Assembly: GCA_905234665.1 (NCBI GenBank)
Contig: CAJOIV010000002.1
Coordinates: 34,803-98,802 of the forward strand
Length of the DNA stretch: 64,000 nt
Origin: an uncultured Bacteroidales bacterium
Lineage (GTDB): Bacteria > Bacteroidota > Bacteroidia > Bacteroidales > P3
Direction: 5' to 3'
The first letter of the stretch is position 1; each line of letters starts with the position of its first letter. Below the pieces are notes generated by a model. The model saw only the letters and a list, made by a program, of their open reading frames with translations. It ran no database searches and was not told the DNA's origin. Of the stretch, positions 33,113 through 41,518 are shown in pieces. A program made the position numbers and the translations under genes.

Positions 33113-33352
33113 CTACACATGTAGAACGTCCTTGATAGAATAGATGCGGCTATCGTGCTCGAAAGTGAAGTACTGGTCGTCGAGTATCATCCACTCCTCG
33201 CGCTGCTTGCTGGTGAGGCGCTTGATGTCGGGGAACATTCCCACGGGCACCATCACCATACGGCCATCGGTGAGATAGACGGCCATCATGCCGCGTTTCT
33301 GCCCGAAGTCGAGCTTCTTGATTCCAAGGTCAGTGTCTTTATATTTGCACAT
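33113..33352 (-). CDS. DUF2442 domain protein (candidate antitoxin)
   Basis: 79 residues. DUF2442 signature: a beta-hairpin with MMAVYLTDGRMVMVPVGMFP and then KRLTSKQREEWMILDDQY. It follows the DUF4160 gene by 6 nt, and this pairing is found repeatedly in bacteria as a putative toxin-antitoxin module. Which partner is toxic has not been shown here. The pair shares a promoter at 33687. Confidence 0.85.
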   Translation of the reverse strand: MCKYKDTDLGIKKLDFGQKRGMMAVYLTDGRMVMVPVGMFPDIKRLTSKQREEWMILDDQYFTFEHDSRIYSIKDVLHV

Positions 33353-33358
33353 AGTGGC

Positions 33359-33661
33359 TTATTTTATCCGTTTGACATGTATTTTCTTGCCGTCGAACAC
33401 CTGGTCGATAAGCCGGTTGATTTCATCCCAACGCTCGTCGATGGCTTTGATGATCATCTGCTCCTCCGAGGCCGTGAGTTCCGACCACGCCACCTCGATA
33501 TTCTTCTCTCCGTTCTGTTCAATCCATATCTTGGCAACCGTATCGCCTCGGTGCGATTGCTTGCTGCCGCGCCTCACGACATGCACATGTCGCCGGTTCT
33601 CATCCTTGTCGGCCGGGAATACGGAGAGTATAAATCGTAGTATAAGAAGCAGTTTCCCCAT
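33359..33661 (-). CDS. DUF4160 domain protein (candidate toxin partner)
   Basis: 100 residues from ATG 33661 (MGKLLLILRFILSVFPADKD). The DUF4160 core has the paired His segment RRHVHVVRRG, then VAKIWIEQNGEKNIEV and a helical C-terminus (LTASEEQMIIKAIDERWDEI). A longer in-frame extension upstream crosses the promoter and is not supported. It probably forms an operon with DUF2442. Confidence 0.82.
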   Translation of the reverse strand: MGKLLLILRFILSVFPADKDENRRHVHVVRRGSKQSHRGDTVAKIWIEQNGEKNIEVAWSELTASEEQMIIKAIDERWDEINRLIDQVFDGKKIHVKRIK

Positions 33662-33686
33662 TCTTATGGTTTCCGTTTTCGATCCG

Positions 33687-33718
33687 CAAAGATACGCACT
33701 TTTCCTGACATGGCAAAA
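33687..33718 (-). promoter_or_regulatory. Promoter of the DUF4160/DUF2442 pair
   Basis: TTTTGCCATGTC as extended -33 box, 19-nt spacer, TATCTTTG as -7 box, 25 nt upstream of the ATG. Shares TTGCCATRTC with the promoters at 19373, 51447 and 52306. Confidence 0.82.
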
Positions 33719-33725
33719 TCTTTGT

Positions 33726-34115
33726 TCAATTCTGCTTGACGTATGTGCCGGAGATGCCGGCCGACGAGGAGAGGGAGAGGGTGTCTTTGCTTGCGGAGAA
33801 GGTATAATTGACGGTGGCCACATCGACAGTGCCTCTGGCGAGGGTGAAGGTCGTCTCGTCGTAGGTGTAGTTGAAGTAGTTGTCGGGGCCCCACGACACT
33901 CTTGTCTCCTGGAATGCGAAATAGTCATCCTCGTCTCTTCCTTCGCCAACAGCCTTATAGGTGTTGCCGGCAAAGGGATTGGTGCTCACATCTGTTCCCG
34001 GGTTGTCGTTGATTTCGGTATTGTTGTCAATGGGTTTCTGTTCTTCTTTTGTGCAAGCGACTGTCGCGAAGCACAGGGCCGTGGCCATCAGGGCCAGGAA
34101 AAAGAGTTTCTTCAT
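33726..34115 (-). CDS. Putative lipoprotein, lipocalin-like size
   Basis: 129 residues. Signal peptide with lipobox ATVAC (Cys ~21), then a linker rich in D/N/P/T and a small strand-rich domain: NTYKAVGEGRDEDDYFAFQE, YFNYTYDETTFTLARGTVDV and a terminal SLSSSAGISGTYVKQN. The alternating strands and terminal GTYVKQ are typical of small Bacteroidales lipocalin-like lipoproteins. No function assigned. Confidence 0.7.
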   Translation of the reverse strand: MKKLFFLALMATALCFATVACTKEEQKPIDNNTEINDNPGTDVSTNPFAGNTYKAVGEGRDEDDYFAFQETRVSWGPDNYFNYTYDETTFTLARGTVDVATVNYTFSASKDTLSLSSSAGISGTYVKQN

Positions 34116-34156
34116 GTTGATGGGTTGTTTAGGGGATGGAGGTTAATAATGTATAG

Positions 34157-34489
34157 TTAGAATATCGACTTCTTAATCTTTTCCACAATCTGACTGAAGT
34201 AAGGCTGCTTGATGCGACTAATTTTGCGCAACACGTCTCGTTCAATGTTGCCCATCAGCAGCTGGCACTTCACATAGCTCTTCTTGCTCATTGGCTTGGT
34301 CAGCATTTCGTCACTGAGAGCGAAAGTGTACTGCGGATTGTAGTCCTTCGACGAAATCATGCAGAGGTATATGTAGCCTTCGTTTTCTTGCAGTTCATTG
34401 TTCGAAACGATCAATGCCGGGTGTGGCTTGAAGGTACCGTCGGGAAACATAAAGTTCACCTCAACGACATCGCGTTGTTCGTACTTCAT
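34157..34489 (-). CDS. PemK/MazF-like toxin
   Basis: 110 residues with the MazF/PemK SH3-like fold: RDVVEVNFMFPDGTFKPHPA, LIVSNNELQ, and a strand-turn KKSYVKCQLLMGNIERD before a C-terminal helix. MazF-type toxins cleave mRNA. It sits 6 nt downstream of a 75-residue gene, the usual antitoxin-then-toxin order. AT-richer than its surroundings. Confidence 0.85.
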   Translation of the reverse strand: MKYEQRDVVEVNFMFPDGTFKPHPALIVSNNELQENEGYIYLCMISSKDYNPQYTFALSDEMLTKPMSKKSYVKCQLLMGNIERDVLRKISRIKQPYFSQIVEKIKKSIF

Positions 34490-34495
34490 AGAGTT

Positions 34496-34723
34496 CTATA
34501 TTTCGTTCTTTGCCAGCCAGCGGGCAGTGTTCATTTTCGAGGTATAAAGGAAAGCTTCGCGCTCCTCCTCGGCCGTCCATTCGCGGTCGACGGTCTGAAG
34601 AGGGGTCGCGGTCTTGGTGTGTTCCGCAGAGACGTGGAACACGTCGCTAAGCGAGCGTATCAGTGCCACAACATTCTGCGCCACTTTACTCCGCCCGTCG
34701 TAGGTTATTGTCATCGTTGTCAT
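34496..34723 (-). CDS. Candidate antitoxin partner of the MazF-like gene
   Basis: 75 residues: a short strand MTTMTITYDGRSK, a helix VAQNVVALIRSLSDVF, then a charged, probably flexible C-terminus (DREWTAEEEREAFLYTSKMN). The size, acidic tail and position 6 nt upstream of the toxin fit an antitoxin; family not named with certainty. Confidence 0.72.
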   Translation of the reverse strand: MTTMTITYDGRSKVAQNVVALIRSLSDVFHVSAEHTKTATPLQTVDREWTAEEEREAFLYTSKMNTARWLAKNEI

Positions 34724-34791
34724 GGTATGTTGTATTTTGATTTATTGCCTTTAGAACGCAGGATTTCCATTATTATTGCCCGACAGACAAA

Positions 34792-37700
34792 TTACCTGAC
34801 TATCACGCGGTGGGCGGGTGCGGTGCCGATTTGGATGAGGTAGACGCCGGTGGCGGGGAGGCGGAAGGAGTGGGTGGCGGGGAGGTTGTCGTGGGTGGCA
34901 AGGAGGCGGCCCAACTCGTCGAAGATGCGGATGCGCTGGCCGGCGGCGCCTTGGACAATGAGGATGTTGCCCTCCACGGTGATGGTAGTAGAGGGGGCAT
35001 CCACGTTGGTGACGCCCACCGAGTCGACGTCAAAGGTGGCCAGAAGGGTGATGTCGTCCGTCACGAGGACGTGGCGCGGGTTCTCCGTGTTGCCGTCACT
35101 CCATTGCACGAAATGGTTGCCGCAGACGGGTATGGCGGCAATCTCCACCACCGTGCTGTCGGCAAAGCGCCCGCTGCCCACGGCGATGCCTATTTGCTGG
35201 ACGGAAGAGACCTCCAAATTGTAGTAATTGACGTCGCGGAAAGTCGTGTCGTGGAGGGTGACGATAGTGGTGTCGTAGAGGGTGATAATGGTGGTGTCGT
35301 GGATGTAATTGTCGACGATGGTAGTGTCGTGGAGAGTGATGATGGTCGTGTCATGGAGGGTGATGATGGTCGTGTCGTGGATGTAATTGTCGACGATGGT
35401 GGTGTCGTGGAGGGTGATGATGGTCGTGTCGTGGATGTAGTGGTCGATGATGGTCGTGTCGTAGATATAGTTGTTGACGATGGTCGTATCATGTATATAG
35501 TTATTGATGTAGGTGGTGTCATGCACGATGGTCGTGTCATGGACATAAACATTGATATAGGTAGTATCGTGCACAACGGTTGTGTCGTGCACGGAGTGGT
35601 TGACGGCGAGGTGGAGGGTGACGACAGAGTCGCAGCCTTGGGCGTTGGGGAGGATATGGGTGTAGGTGCCCGGGGTGGAGAGGAAGGTGCCGAAGAACCA
35701 GTAGCCCTCCTCATCGCCGATAGTGGTGTCAATGGTGGCAAAGGTGGTGGGACAGGTGTTGGTGTTGAAGGTCCAGGTGGAGGACCATTCGCTCGCGGCG
35801 TTGTTGTTGGCCGAGCGCACGCGCCAGTAGTAGTGCATGTTGGAGGGGAGGCCGCTGAGGTTGTAATGGGTGGTGGCGGTGGTGTAGGAGGAGACGGCGG
35901 TCTGGAAGGTCGAGTCGATGGAGAACTGCAGCTGGTAGGTCAATGCGCCATAGACGCTGCCCCACGAGAGCTGGACGCTGGACTGCTGCACGCTCGCGTG
36001 GTTGGCGGGGGCTGTCAGGACGGGCGCGGCGAGGGGCACGTCGGCGGTGGTGAAGTGCCAGACGGAGGACCACGCGGTATTGCCCGTGGCATAGACCCCC
36101 TGCACCTTCCAATAGTAGGTGGTCGAGGGATAGAGGTTGGTGATGTTGGTGAAGGTGAGCGTCGTGGCGCCACGCGCCACGGTGTCGGAGAAGGAGGCGT
36201 TCGTGCTGACCCAGTAGCGGTAGCCCGTCATGTCGGTCTGCGCGTTCCAGACGAGGAGGGCGGAATTGTGGAGGACACCCACCGAGTCGTTGGCGGGCGA
36301 GGAGAGCGTGGGGCCGGTGGTGACGTCGTACTGCGTGGTGAACCGCCATGTGAGCGACCACTCCGAGGTGTCGGCGGTATTGATGGCCCGCACGCGCCAG
36401 TAGTAAGTGGTGCCGGGGCGGAGACCCGTGGGCTGGACATTGAGGTAGTTGTCGTTGTTGGTCTGCGCGTTGGTCTTGGTCAGAGTCCGCAGCAGCGGCG
36501 AGGAGAACGCCGGGGTGGTGTCGACCTGCACCAGATAGGAACTGCTGCCGCAGTGGTTGTTCCAATAGAGCTTGTAGGTGGAGATGTTATATCCCGTGGA
36601 GTTGTTGGCGGGGTCATTGAGCGTCGGCCGTCTGCTGGTGTGGAAATGCCGCACGGCGGACCACTCCGAGGTGTCCTGCGTGTTGTAGGCCCTCATGCGC
36701 CAATAGTGCATCTTGCCGTAATGCATGTTGTAGAGGTATTGGCCGAAGGTCTCGGAGGTGTTGGTGGCGGAATTGGTGGGGATGGATGTATATACTTGTG
36801 CTGTGGAGAAGTCGGGCAGGGTGTCCCATTGGATGATATAGCCTGTCGAGCCGTAGGAGTTGTACCACTGGAAGTTTTGGCGGGTGTAATAGTTTCCCGT
36901 GCTGTCGGTGTTGGAGGGGCCATAGAGGCTCATGTTGGCGCGCGTATGGAAGTGCCGCACGGCAGACCACTCCGAGGTGTCGGCATTGTTGTAGGCCCGC
37001 ATGCGCCAATAGTACATCTTGCCGTAATGCATGTTATAGATGTATTGGCCGAGGGTCTCGTCGTTGTTGCTGGCGTAATTGGTGGGTATGGATGTATATA
37101 CTTGTGCTGTGGAGAAGTCGGGCAGTGTGTCCCATTGGATGATATAGCCTGTCGAGCCGTAGGAGTTGTACCATTGGAAGTACTGGCGGGTGACATGGTT
37201 TCCCGTGCTGTCGGTGTTGGCGGGACCATAGAGGCGCATGTCGGCGCGCGTGTGGAAGTGCCTCACTTCCGACCAGTCGGAGGTATCCTGCGTGTTGTAT
37301 GCCCTCATACGCCAATAGTACATCTTGCCGTAATGCATGTTGTAGAGATACTGGCTAAGGGTTTCGTTGGTATTGGTGGCAGAGATGGCGATGGAGGTTG
37401 TCCGCAGGTGGGGCGAGGAAAAATCGGGCGTGGTGTCCAATTGGAGTAAATAACCTGTCGAGCCGTAGGAATTGTACCATTGGAAGTTCTGACGGGTGTA
37501 ATAGGTTCCCGTACTGTCGCTGTTGGAGGGGTCATAGAGGCGCATGCCGGTTCCTGTATGGAACTGTCGCACCACAGACCAGTCGGAGGTGTCCTGCGTG
37601 TGGTAGGCACGGACACGCCAGTAGTACATCGTTCCGTAGCGCATGTTATATACATATTGCGAGACGCTGCCGGTACTGGAGACAGAACTGGAGACCTCCA

Positions 37701-38211
37701 CAGTGCGCAATATGGGGGACGAGAAGGTGGGCGTGGTGTCGACCTGCAGGGTGTAGCCCGTGGAGCCATAGAAACAATTCCATTGGAAATTCTGGCGGGG
37801 GTAGTAGCTGCCCATGGCGCTGGTGTCATTGCTTGGGGAGGATAGGCTGGGGCGGACACTGGTGTGGAATGTCCGGACTAAAGACCAAGCCGAGGTGTCG
37901 CCCGAACGGTAGGCCCGCACACGCCAGTAGTAGGTGGTATTATAGTGCAAGTAGTTGCGATACTGGCTATTCGTGATGCCAGAAGTACTATACAATGTGG
38001 ACGCATAGAGCAGAGGGGAGTTGAACGAGGCCGAGGTGTCGACCTCAACGATATAGCCCGTGGCAGACGAGACTGTCCCCCACTGCAGTTGCTGTCGCAC
38101 ACTGGCATTTGTCAGTCCGTGGGCTGGACTCATGAGTTCGGGAGTTGCCAACTGCGCCATCGCGCATCCCGCGACGGCGAGAAAGGTCAAAAGGATAAGG
38201 GGCTTTTTCAT
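34792..38211 (-). CDS. Giant surface protein: eight FN3-like repeats, HDTT stalk, type IX sorting domain
   Basis: 1139 residues from ATG 38211; the further upstream start would add MRIEN from a repeat. Signal peptide ends GCAMAQ. Eight FN3-like repeats of ~95-105 residues follow (to ~800), each with a SPxN start, a W in the second strand, YYWR(V/M)RAY and a closing W-x-R-x-FHT. Repeats 3-5 are almost identical, implying recent expansion. Next come a CDSVVTLHLAV domain, a stalk of 14 HDTT units (about residues 870-1000), an InlB-like repeat (FVQWSDGNTENPRHV) and a Por/T9SS C-terminal domain (VQGAAGQRIRIFDELGRLL, LPATGVYLIQIG, ending HRVIVR). Probable adhesin or binding scaffold. Confidence 0.88.
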   Translation of the reverse strand: MKKPLILLTFLAVAGCAMAQLATPELMSPAHGLTNASVRQQLQWGTVSSATGYIVEVDTSASFNSPLLYASTLYSTSGITNSQYRNYLHYNTTYYWRVRAYRSGDTSAWSLVRTFHTSVRPSLSSPSNDTSAMGSYYPRQNFQWNCFYGSTGYTLQVDTTPTFSSPILRTVEVSSSVSSTGSVSQYVYNMRYGTMYYWRVRAYHTQDTSDWSVVRQFHTGTGMRLYDPSNSDSTGTYYTRQNFQWYNSYGSTGYLLQLDTTPDFSSPHLRTTSIAISATNTNETLSQYLYNMHYGKMYYWRMRAYNTQDTSDWSEVRHFHTRADMRLYGPANTDSTGNHVTRQYFQWYNSYGSTGYIIQWDTLPDFSTAQVYTSIPTNYASNNDETLGQYIYNMHYGKMYYWRMRAYNNADTSEWSAVRHFHTRANMSLYGPSNTDSTGNYYTRQNFQWYNSYGSTGYIIQWDTLPDFSTAQVYTSIPTNSATNTSETFGQYLYNMHYGKMHYWRMRAYNTQDTSEWSAVRHFHTSRRPTLNDPANNSTGYNISTYKLYWNNHCGSSSYLVQVDTTPAFSSPLLRTLTKTNAQTNNDNYLNVQPTGLRPGTTYYWRVRAINTADTSEWSLTWRFTTQYDVTTGPTLSSPANDSVGVLHNSALLVWNAQTDMTGYRYWVSTNASFSDTVARGATTLTFTNITNLYPSTTYYWKVQGVYATGNTAWSSVWHFTTADVPLAAPVLTAPANHASVQQSSVQLSWGSVYGALTYQLQFSIDSTFQTAVSSYTTATTHYNLSGLPSNMHYYWRVRSANNNAASEWSSTWTFNTNTCPTTFATIDTTIGDEEGYWFFGTFLSTPGTYTHILPNAQGCDSVVTLHLAVNHSVHDTTVVHDTTYINVYVHDTTIVHDTTYINNYIHDTTIVNNYIYDTTIIDHYIHDTTIITLHDTTIVDNYIHDTTIITLHDTTIITLHDTTIVDNYIHDTTIITLYDTTIVTLHDTTFRDVNYYNLEVSSVQQIGIAVGSGRFADSTVVEIAAIPVCGNHFVQWSDGNTENPRHVLVTDDITLLATFDVDSVGVTNVDAPSTTITVEGNILIVQGAAGQRIRIFDELGRLLATHDNLPATHSFRLPATGVYLIQIGTAPAHRVIVR
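35235..35600. repeat. Coding tandem repeat of the HDTT stalk
   Basis: Fourteen units of 24 or 30 nt built on GTGTCGTGGA/GTGATGATGGT-type sequence encode HDTTIITL or HDTTIVDNYI. The alternation of two unit types suggests slippage-driven length variation. Confidence 0.88.
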
Positions 38212-38212
38212 A

Positions 38213-38242
38213 TTTTCAATTCTCAATTCTCAATTTTCAATT
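38213..38242. repeat. Family A repeat, dxs 3' end
   Basis: CAATTCTCAATTCTCAATTT units span the dxs stop codon (38230) and the start region of the surface-protein gene. They provide the IEN C-terminus of Dxs. Confidence 0.85.
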
Positions 38243-40149
38243 CCTTTTGCCGCTTGGGCGATGGAGGCGGGGTCGAGGGAGCAGTCCTGCTGGAGGCGGG
38301 CGACGCTGCCGTGGGTGACGTAGGCGTCGGGGAGGCCGAGGATGCGGATGTCGGGCAGGCGGGTGGCTTTACTACTATAGTACTCCACCACGGCGGAGCC
38401 GAGGCCGCCGAGGCGGACGCCGTCCTCGACGGTGACGATGCGGCGGAAGCCCGCGGCGGCGATGGCGTCGAGGAGGTCGGTGTCGAGGGGCTTAAGCCAG
38501 CGCATGTCGTAGACGGCGGCGGAGACGCCGTCGGCCTCGAGCAGGCGGGCGGCCTCGAGGGCGTTGTTGCCGATATGTCCAATAGATATTATGGCGACAT
38601 CCTTGCCCTCCCGCACGCAGCGGCCCTTGCCGACTTCCAGCTCCTGGAAGGGGTTCTGCCAGTCGGGGTGCACGCTGAGGCCGCGGGGATAACGGATGGC
38701 CACGGGCCCGTGGCCGGGGAGCTGGGCGGTGTACATCATGTTGCGCAGCTCGTGCTCGTCCATGGGGGCGCAGATGGCGAGGCCCGGGACGGGACGCAGG
38801 CAGGCGAGGTCGAAGGCTCCGTGGTGCGTGGGGCCGTCGTCGCCCACGAGTCCGGCGCGGTCCAGGCAGAAGACCACGTGCAGCCCCTGCAGGGCCACGT
38901 CGTGGATGACCTGGTCGTAGGCCCGCTGCATGAAGGAGCTGTAGATGTTGCAGAAAGGCACCATGCCCTGCGCGGCCAATCCGGCGGCGAAGGTGACGGC
39001 GTGCTGCTCGGCGATGCCCACGTCGAAGGCCCGGTCGGGCATCTGGTGCATCATGTAGGTGAGGGAGCAGCCCGTGGGCATGGCGGGCGTGATGCCCACG
39101 ATGCGGGGATTCTTGGCGGCGAGCTCGACAATCGTGTGGCCGAAGATATCCTGGTACTTTGCCGGTGTCCGGCCGACATTATTTGGTTGGCCTGTTTCAG
39201 CGGGTTTCACGCGCTTGCCCGTCTCGGCGTCGTAGAGGCCCGGGGCGTGGTACACCACGGGGTCCTTCTCGGCGGTGGTGAGCCCTTTGCCCTTCTTGGT
39301 GACCACATGCAGCAACTTGGGTCCTTTGAGGCCTTTCAGTTGCGAGAGGACCTCCACCAGCTGGCCGATGTCGTGGCCGTCGATGGGGCAGAAATAGCGT
39401 ATGCCGAGGCTCTCGAAGAGGTTGGGGGCGCCGAGGGCGGCGGTCTTGGTCACATAGGTCAGGTGCTGCAACAGGCTGACCGACTTGCGTTTGGCGTGCG
39501 GGTGCGCCCTGTCGCCGCCGAGGCGTGTCCATACCGACTCCTTCAGCCGGTTGTATTTGGGCGAGGCGGTGATCTTGGTCAGGTACTTGCTCAGCCCGCC
39601 GACGGCCTCGTCAATGCTGATGCCGTTGTCGTTGAGCACCACGAGGATGTTGGCGCGCGAGACGCCCACGTTGTTGAGACCCTCGAAGGCCTCGCCGCCC
39701 GTCATGGAGCCGTCGCCGATGACGGCAATATGCTGGCGGCGGGTGTTGCCTTGCAGCTTGGAAGCCACGGCCATGCCGAGGGCGGCGCTGATGGAGGTGG
39801 AGCTGTGGCCGGTGCCGAAGGCGTCGTAGGGACTCTCGTCCATGCGCGGGAAGCCGCTGAGGCCGCCGTAGGTGCGGATGGAGGGGAACCGGTCGCGCCG
39901 GCCCGTCAGTATCTTGTGGGCGTAGGCCTGGTGGCCCACGTCCCATATCAGTTTGTCGTCGGGGGTGTTGAAGACATAGTGCAGCGCCACGGCCAGCTCC
40001 ACCGTGCCGAGGCTCGAAGCCAGATGTCCGGGGTGGGTGGCGAGCGTGTCGATGATATAGCGTCGGACCTCGTCGGCCAGCTGGCCGAGTTGTTCCACCG
40101 GCAGTTTCCGGAGGTCGTCGGGAGTGTTGATAGTGCTAAGGAGTGACAT
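38230..40149 (-). CDS. dxs: 1-deoxy-D-xylulose-5-phosphate synthase
   Basis: First enzyme of the methylerythritol phosphate isoprenoid pathway; thiamine-diphosphate-dependent condensation of pyruvate and glyceraldehyde 3-phosphate, cytosolic. 639 residues from ATG 40149 (MSLLSTINTPDDLRKLP). Conserved TPP-binding stretch IGDGSMTGGEAFEGLNNVG near 150 with VLNDNG; catalytic Glu in VGIAEQHAVTFAAG; DRAGLVGDDGPTHHGAFD near 430. The linker after the central domain contains AETGQPNNVGRTPAKYQ, slightly longer than usual. The final residues IEN come from a Family A repeat. Downstream of the exported hypothetical at 40158. Confidence 0.97.
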   Translation of the reverse strand: MSLLSTINTPDDLRKLPVEQLGQLADEVRRYIIDTLATHPGHLASSLGTVELAVALHYVFNTPDDKLIWDVGHQAYAHKILTGRRDRFPSIRTYGGLSGFPRMDESPYDAFGTGHSSTSISAALGMAVASKLQGNTRRQHIAVIGDGSMTGGEAFEGLNNVGVSRANILVVLNDNGISIDEAVGGLSKYLTKITASPKYNRLKESVWTRLGGDRAHPHAKRKSVSLLQHLTYVTKTAALGAPNLFESLGIRYFCPIDGHDIGQLVEVLSQLKGLKGPKLLHVVTKKGKGLTTAEKDPVVYHAPGLYDAETGKRVKPAETGQPNNVGRTPAKYQDIFGHTIVELAAKNPRIVGITPAMPTGCSLTYMMHQMPDRAFDVGIAEQHAVTFAAGLAAQGMVPFCNIYSSFMQRAYDQVIHDVALQGLHVVFCLDRAGLVGDDGPTHHGAFDLACLRPVPGLAICAPMDEHELRNMMYTAQLPGHGPVAIRYPRGLSVHPDWQNPFQELEVGKGRCVREGKDVAIISIGHIGNNALEAARLLEADGVSAAVYDMRWLKPLDTDLLDAIAAAGFRRIVTVEDGVRLGGLGSAVVEYYSSKATRLPDIRILGLPDAYVTHGSVARLQQDCSLDPASIAQAAKGIEN

Positions 40150-40152
40150 TTC

Positions 40153-40178
40153 CATTCTCAATTTTCAATTCTCAATTT
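40153..40178. repeat. Family A repeat between the 40158 gene and dxs
   Basis: CATTCTCAATTTTCAATTCT units contain the stop codon of the 40158 gene (C-terminus RIEN) and all the sequence immediately before the dxs ATG. Confidence 0.85.
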
Positions 40179-41171
40179 GTATGCCGGGACGGCCTTCTCG
40201 ATGGGTGCGAAATCCTTGTTCAGCTTCTTGTCGGCCACGCGACCCTGCGCGCCCTCGCGCAACGCCCACTTGCCGCCGTCCCACACGTAGGCCATCTCGA
40301 CTCCCGAGGGGACATAATACTGGAAGAGGCCTTCCATGCCCGGAATCTGGGGGGCCACCTCGTCGAAGAGAATCATCAGCTCCTTGGTCTCGGTCACCTT
40401 CTCCGTAGGGGCCTGCACCACGGCCTTCCCTTTCTTCCGCTTGCGGCCGCGTTTCTGCTTGGGGCGCACCCGCTCGACCACCTGGACAAACTGCTCCTCG
40501 TAGCGCAGGTTGACCATCGCGTCGGCGCGGTATTCCAGCACGATGCGCCGCAGGTTGCGTTCCTTCTTGAAGACAGGCATGCCGAACTGGGGCGTGGCGG
40601 CGTTGCCCTTGAAGGTGAGCGGCTCGATGACCTTGCGCTGTGTCAGGCAGTCCACGCCGCTCCAGCCCAGGAGGGTGTAATAGGTCTTGCCGTCGTGGGT
40701 GGTGGTCACCAGTTCCTGGTAGACGGCCCCGAACCAGTTGTCGGGGGCCAGCGTCGACTCCTGCCGGTTCACCATGTCGGCCGACTTGTCGACGAGGGTG
40801 TGGACCACATAGCCCTCGGCCTTCTCGCTGTAGACCTGGAGGAGGCCGAAGCATTCATATTCGTAGTTCTCGTCCATGAGGTGCCATGTGAAGATGCGGA
40901 ACTTGCCGTCGGGCGCGGTGAGCACCGACACCTGCGAGCCGAAGTCCCACTGCCAGCGGAAGGAGTTCTCCTCGGCCAGCGCCTGCCGGAAGAGCTCGAG
41001 GGCCTCGTCGCTGGCGCGGAAGCGCATGGCCTCGTCGGGGGCGTTGTACACCTGGTCGAAAAGCACCTGCAGGTCGGACTGGTACTTCGACATAATCACC
41101 TTGTTCTGAGCCGACAGCAGCGTCGGCAGCAGGCACACGGCGAGGCAGAGTATGAACTTGCGGCAATTCAT
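40158..41171 (-). CDS. Exported conserved hypothetical protein
   Basis: 337 residues. Signal peptide MNCRKFILCLAVCLLPTLLSAQ. The body has an N-terminal helical segment (YQSDLQVLFDQVYNAPDEAM), a beta-rich middle (VSVLTAPDGKFRIFTWHLMD) resembling propeller-like strands, then LLGWSGVDCLTQRKVIEPL and a basic stretch PKQKRGRKRKKGKAV. Family not named; similar proteins next to dxs exist in Bacteroidota as far as I recall. The last four residues (RIEN) derive from a repeat. Confidence 0.72.
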   Translation of the reverse strand: MNCRKFILCLAVCLLPTLLSAQNKVIMSKYQSDLQVLFDQVYNAPDEAMRFRASDEALELFRQALAEENSFRWQWDFGSQVSVLTAPDGKFRIFTWHLMDENYEYECFGLLQVYSEKAEGYVVHTLVDKSADMVNRQESTLAPDNWFGAVYQELVTTTHDGKTYYTLLGWSGVDCLTQRKVIEPLTFKGNAATPQFGMPVFKKERNLRRIVLEYRADAMVNLRYEEQFVQVVERVRPKQKRGRKRKKGKAVVQAPTEKVTETKELMILFDEVAPQIPGMEGLFQYYVPSGVEMAYVWDGGKWALREGAQGRVADKKLNKDFAPIEKAVPAYKLRIEN

Positions 41172-41280
41172 TTTATCCTACTATAACGCAACGATTGCCT
41201 TTTTATTTTATCCCGCGCAGAAAGATTTCTCAACAACTTTTTCCCCACCTCGCCGCCCCTTCGTGGCGCCTTGTGGGCGG

Positions 41281-41396
41281 GCTGTTTTGTTCTTCGATTG
41301 TTCTTCGTTTGTTCTTCGATTGTATTCCGTTTTCTAAACGAAGAACAATCGAAGAACAAACGGCGATATATCGGCGAAGAACACAGGGCGCGGCGA
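41281..41396. repeat. Family E long palindromic repeat, copy 2
   Basis: Lies in the 347-nt gap 41172-41518, between divergent genes. TTGTTCTTCGATTG units, centre TTCCGTTTTCTAAACG, and complementary CGAAGAACAAACGG units, followed by GAACACAGGGCGCGGCG. It is the reverse-orientation counterpart of 11855-11985. Downstream CCGCACAATAAAGCGGGG (near 41440) resembles the GroES-like leader. No gene in the gap. Confidence 0.85.
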
Positions 41397-41518
41397 AGGC
41401 GCGGCAAAAGCGCACCGAAATCGCAGCGATTTTGTTGCGCCCCGCACAATAAAGCGGGGAAAAGCGCGTTACAAGTAAACCAAAAGGCAATAACCAAAAG
41501 CTAAAATAAAAGCCGCTT

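Noticed and set aside
35235..35600. Possible CRISPR-like array of regular repeats
   Set aside because: The repeats are contiguous coding units of HDTT, without unique spacers, inside an intact surface-protein gene.
39163..39205. Repeat insertion in Dxs (QPNNVGRTPAKYQ)
   Set aside because: The DNA resembles the 21-bp word only partly and the Dxs linker varies naturally in this region, so it is not listed as a repeat.
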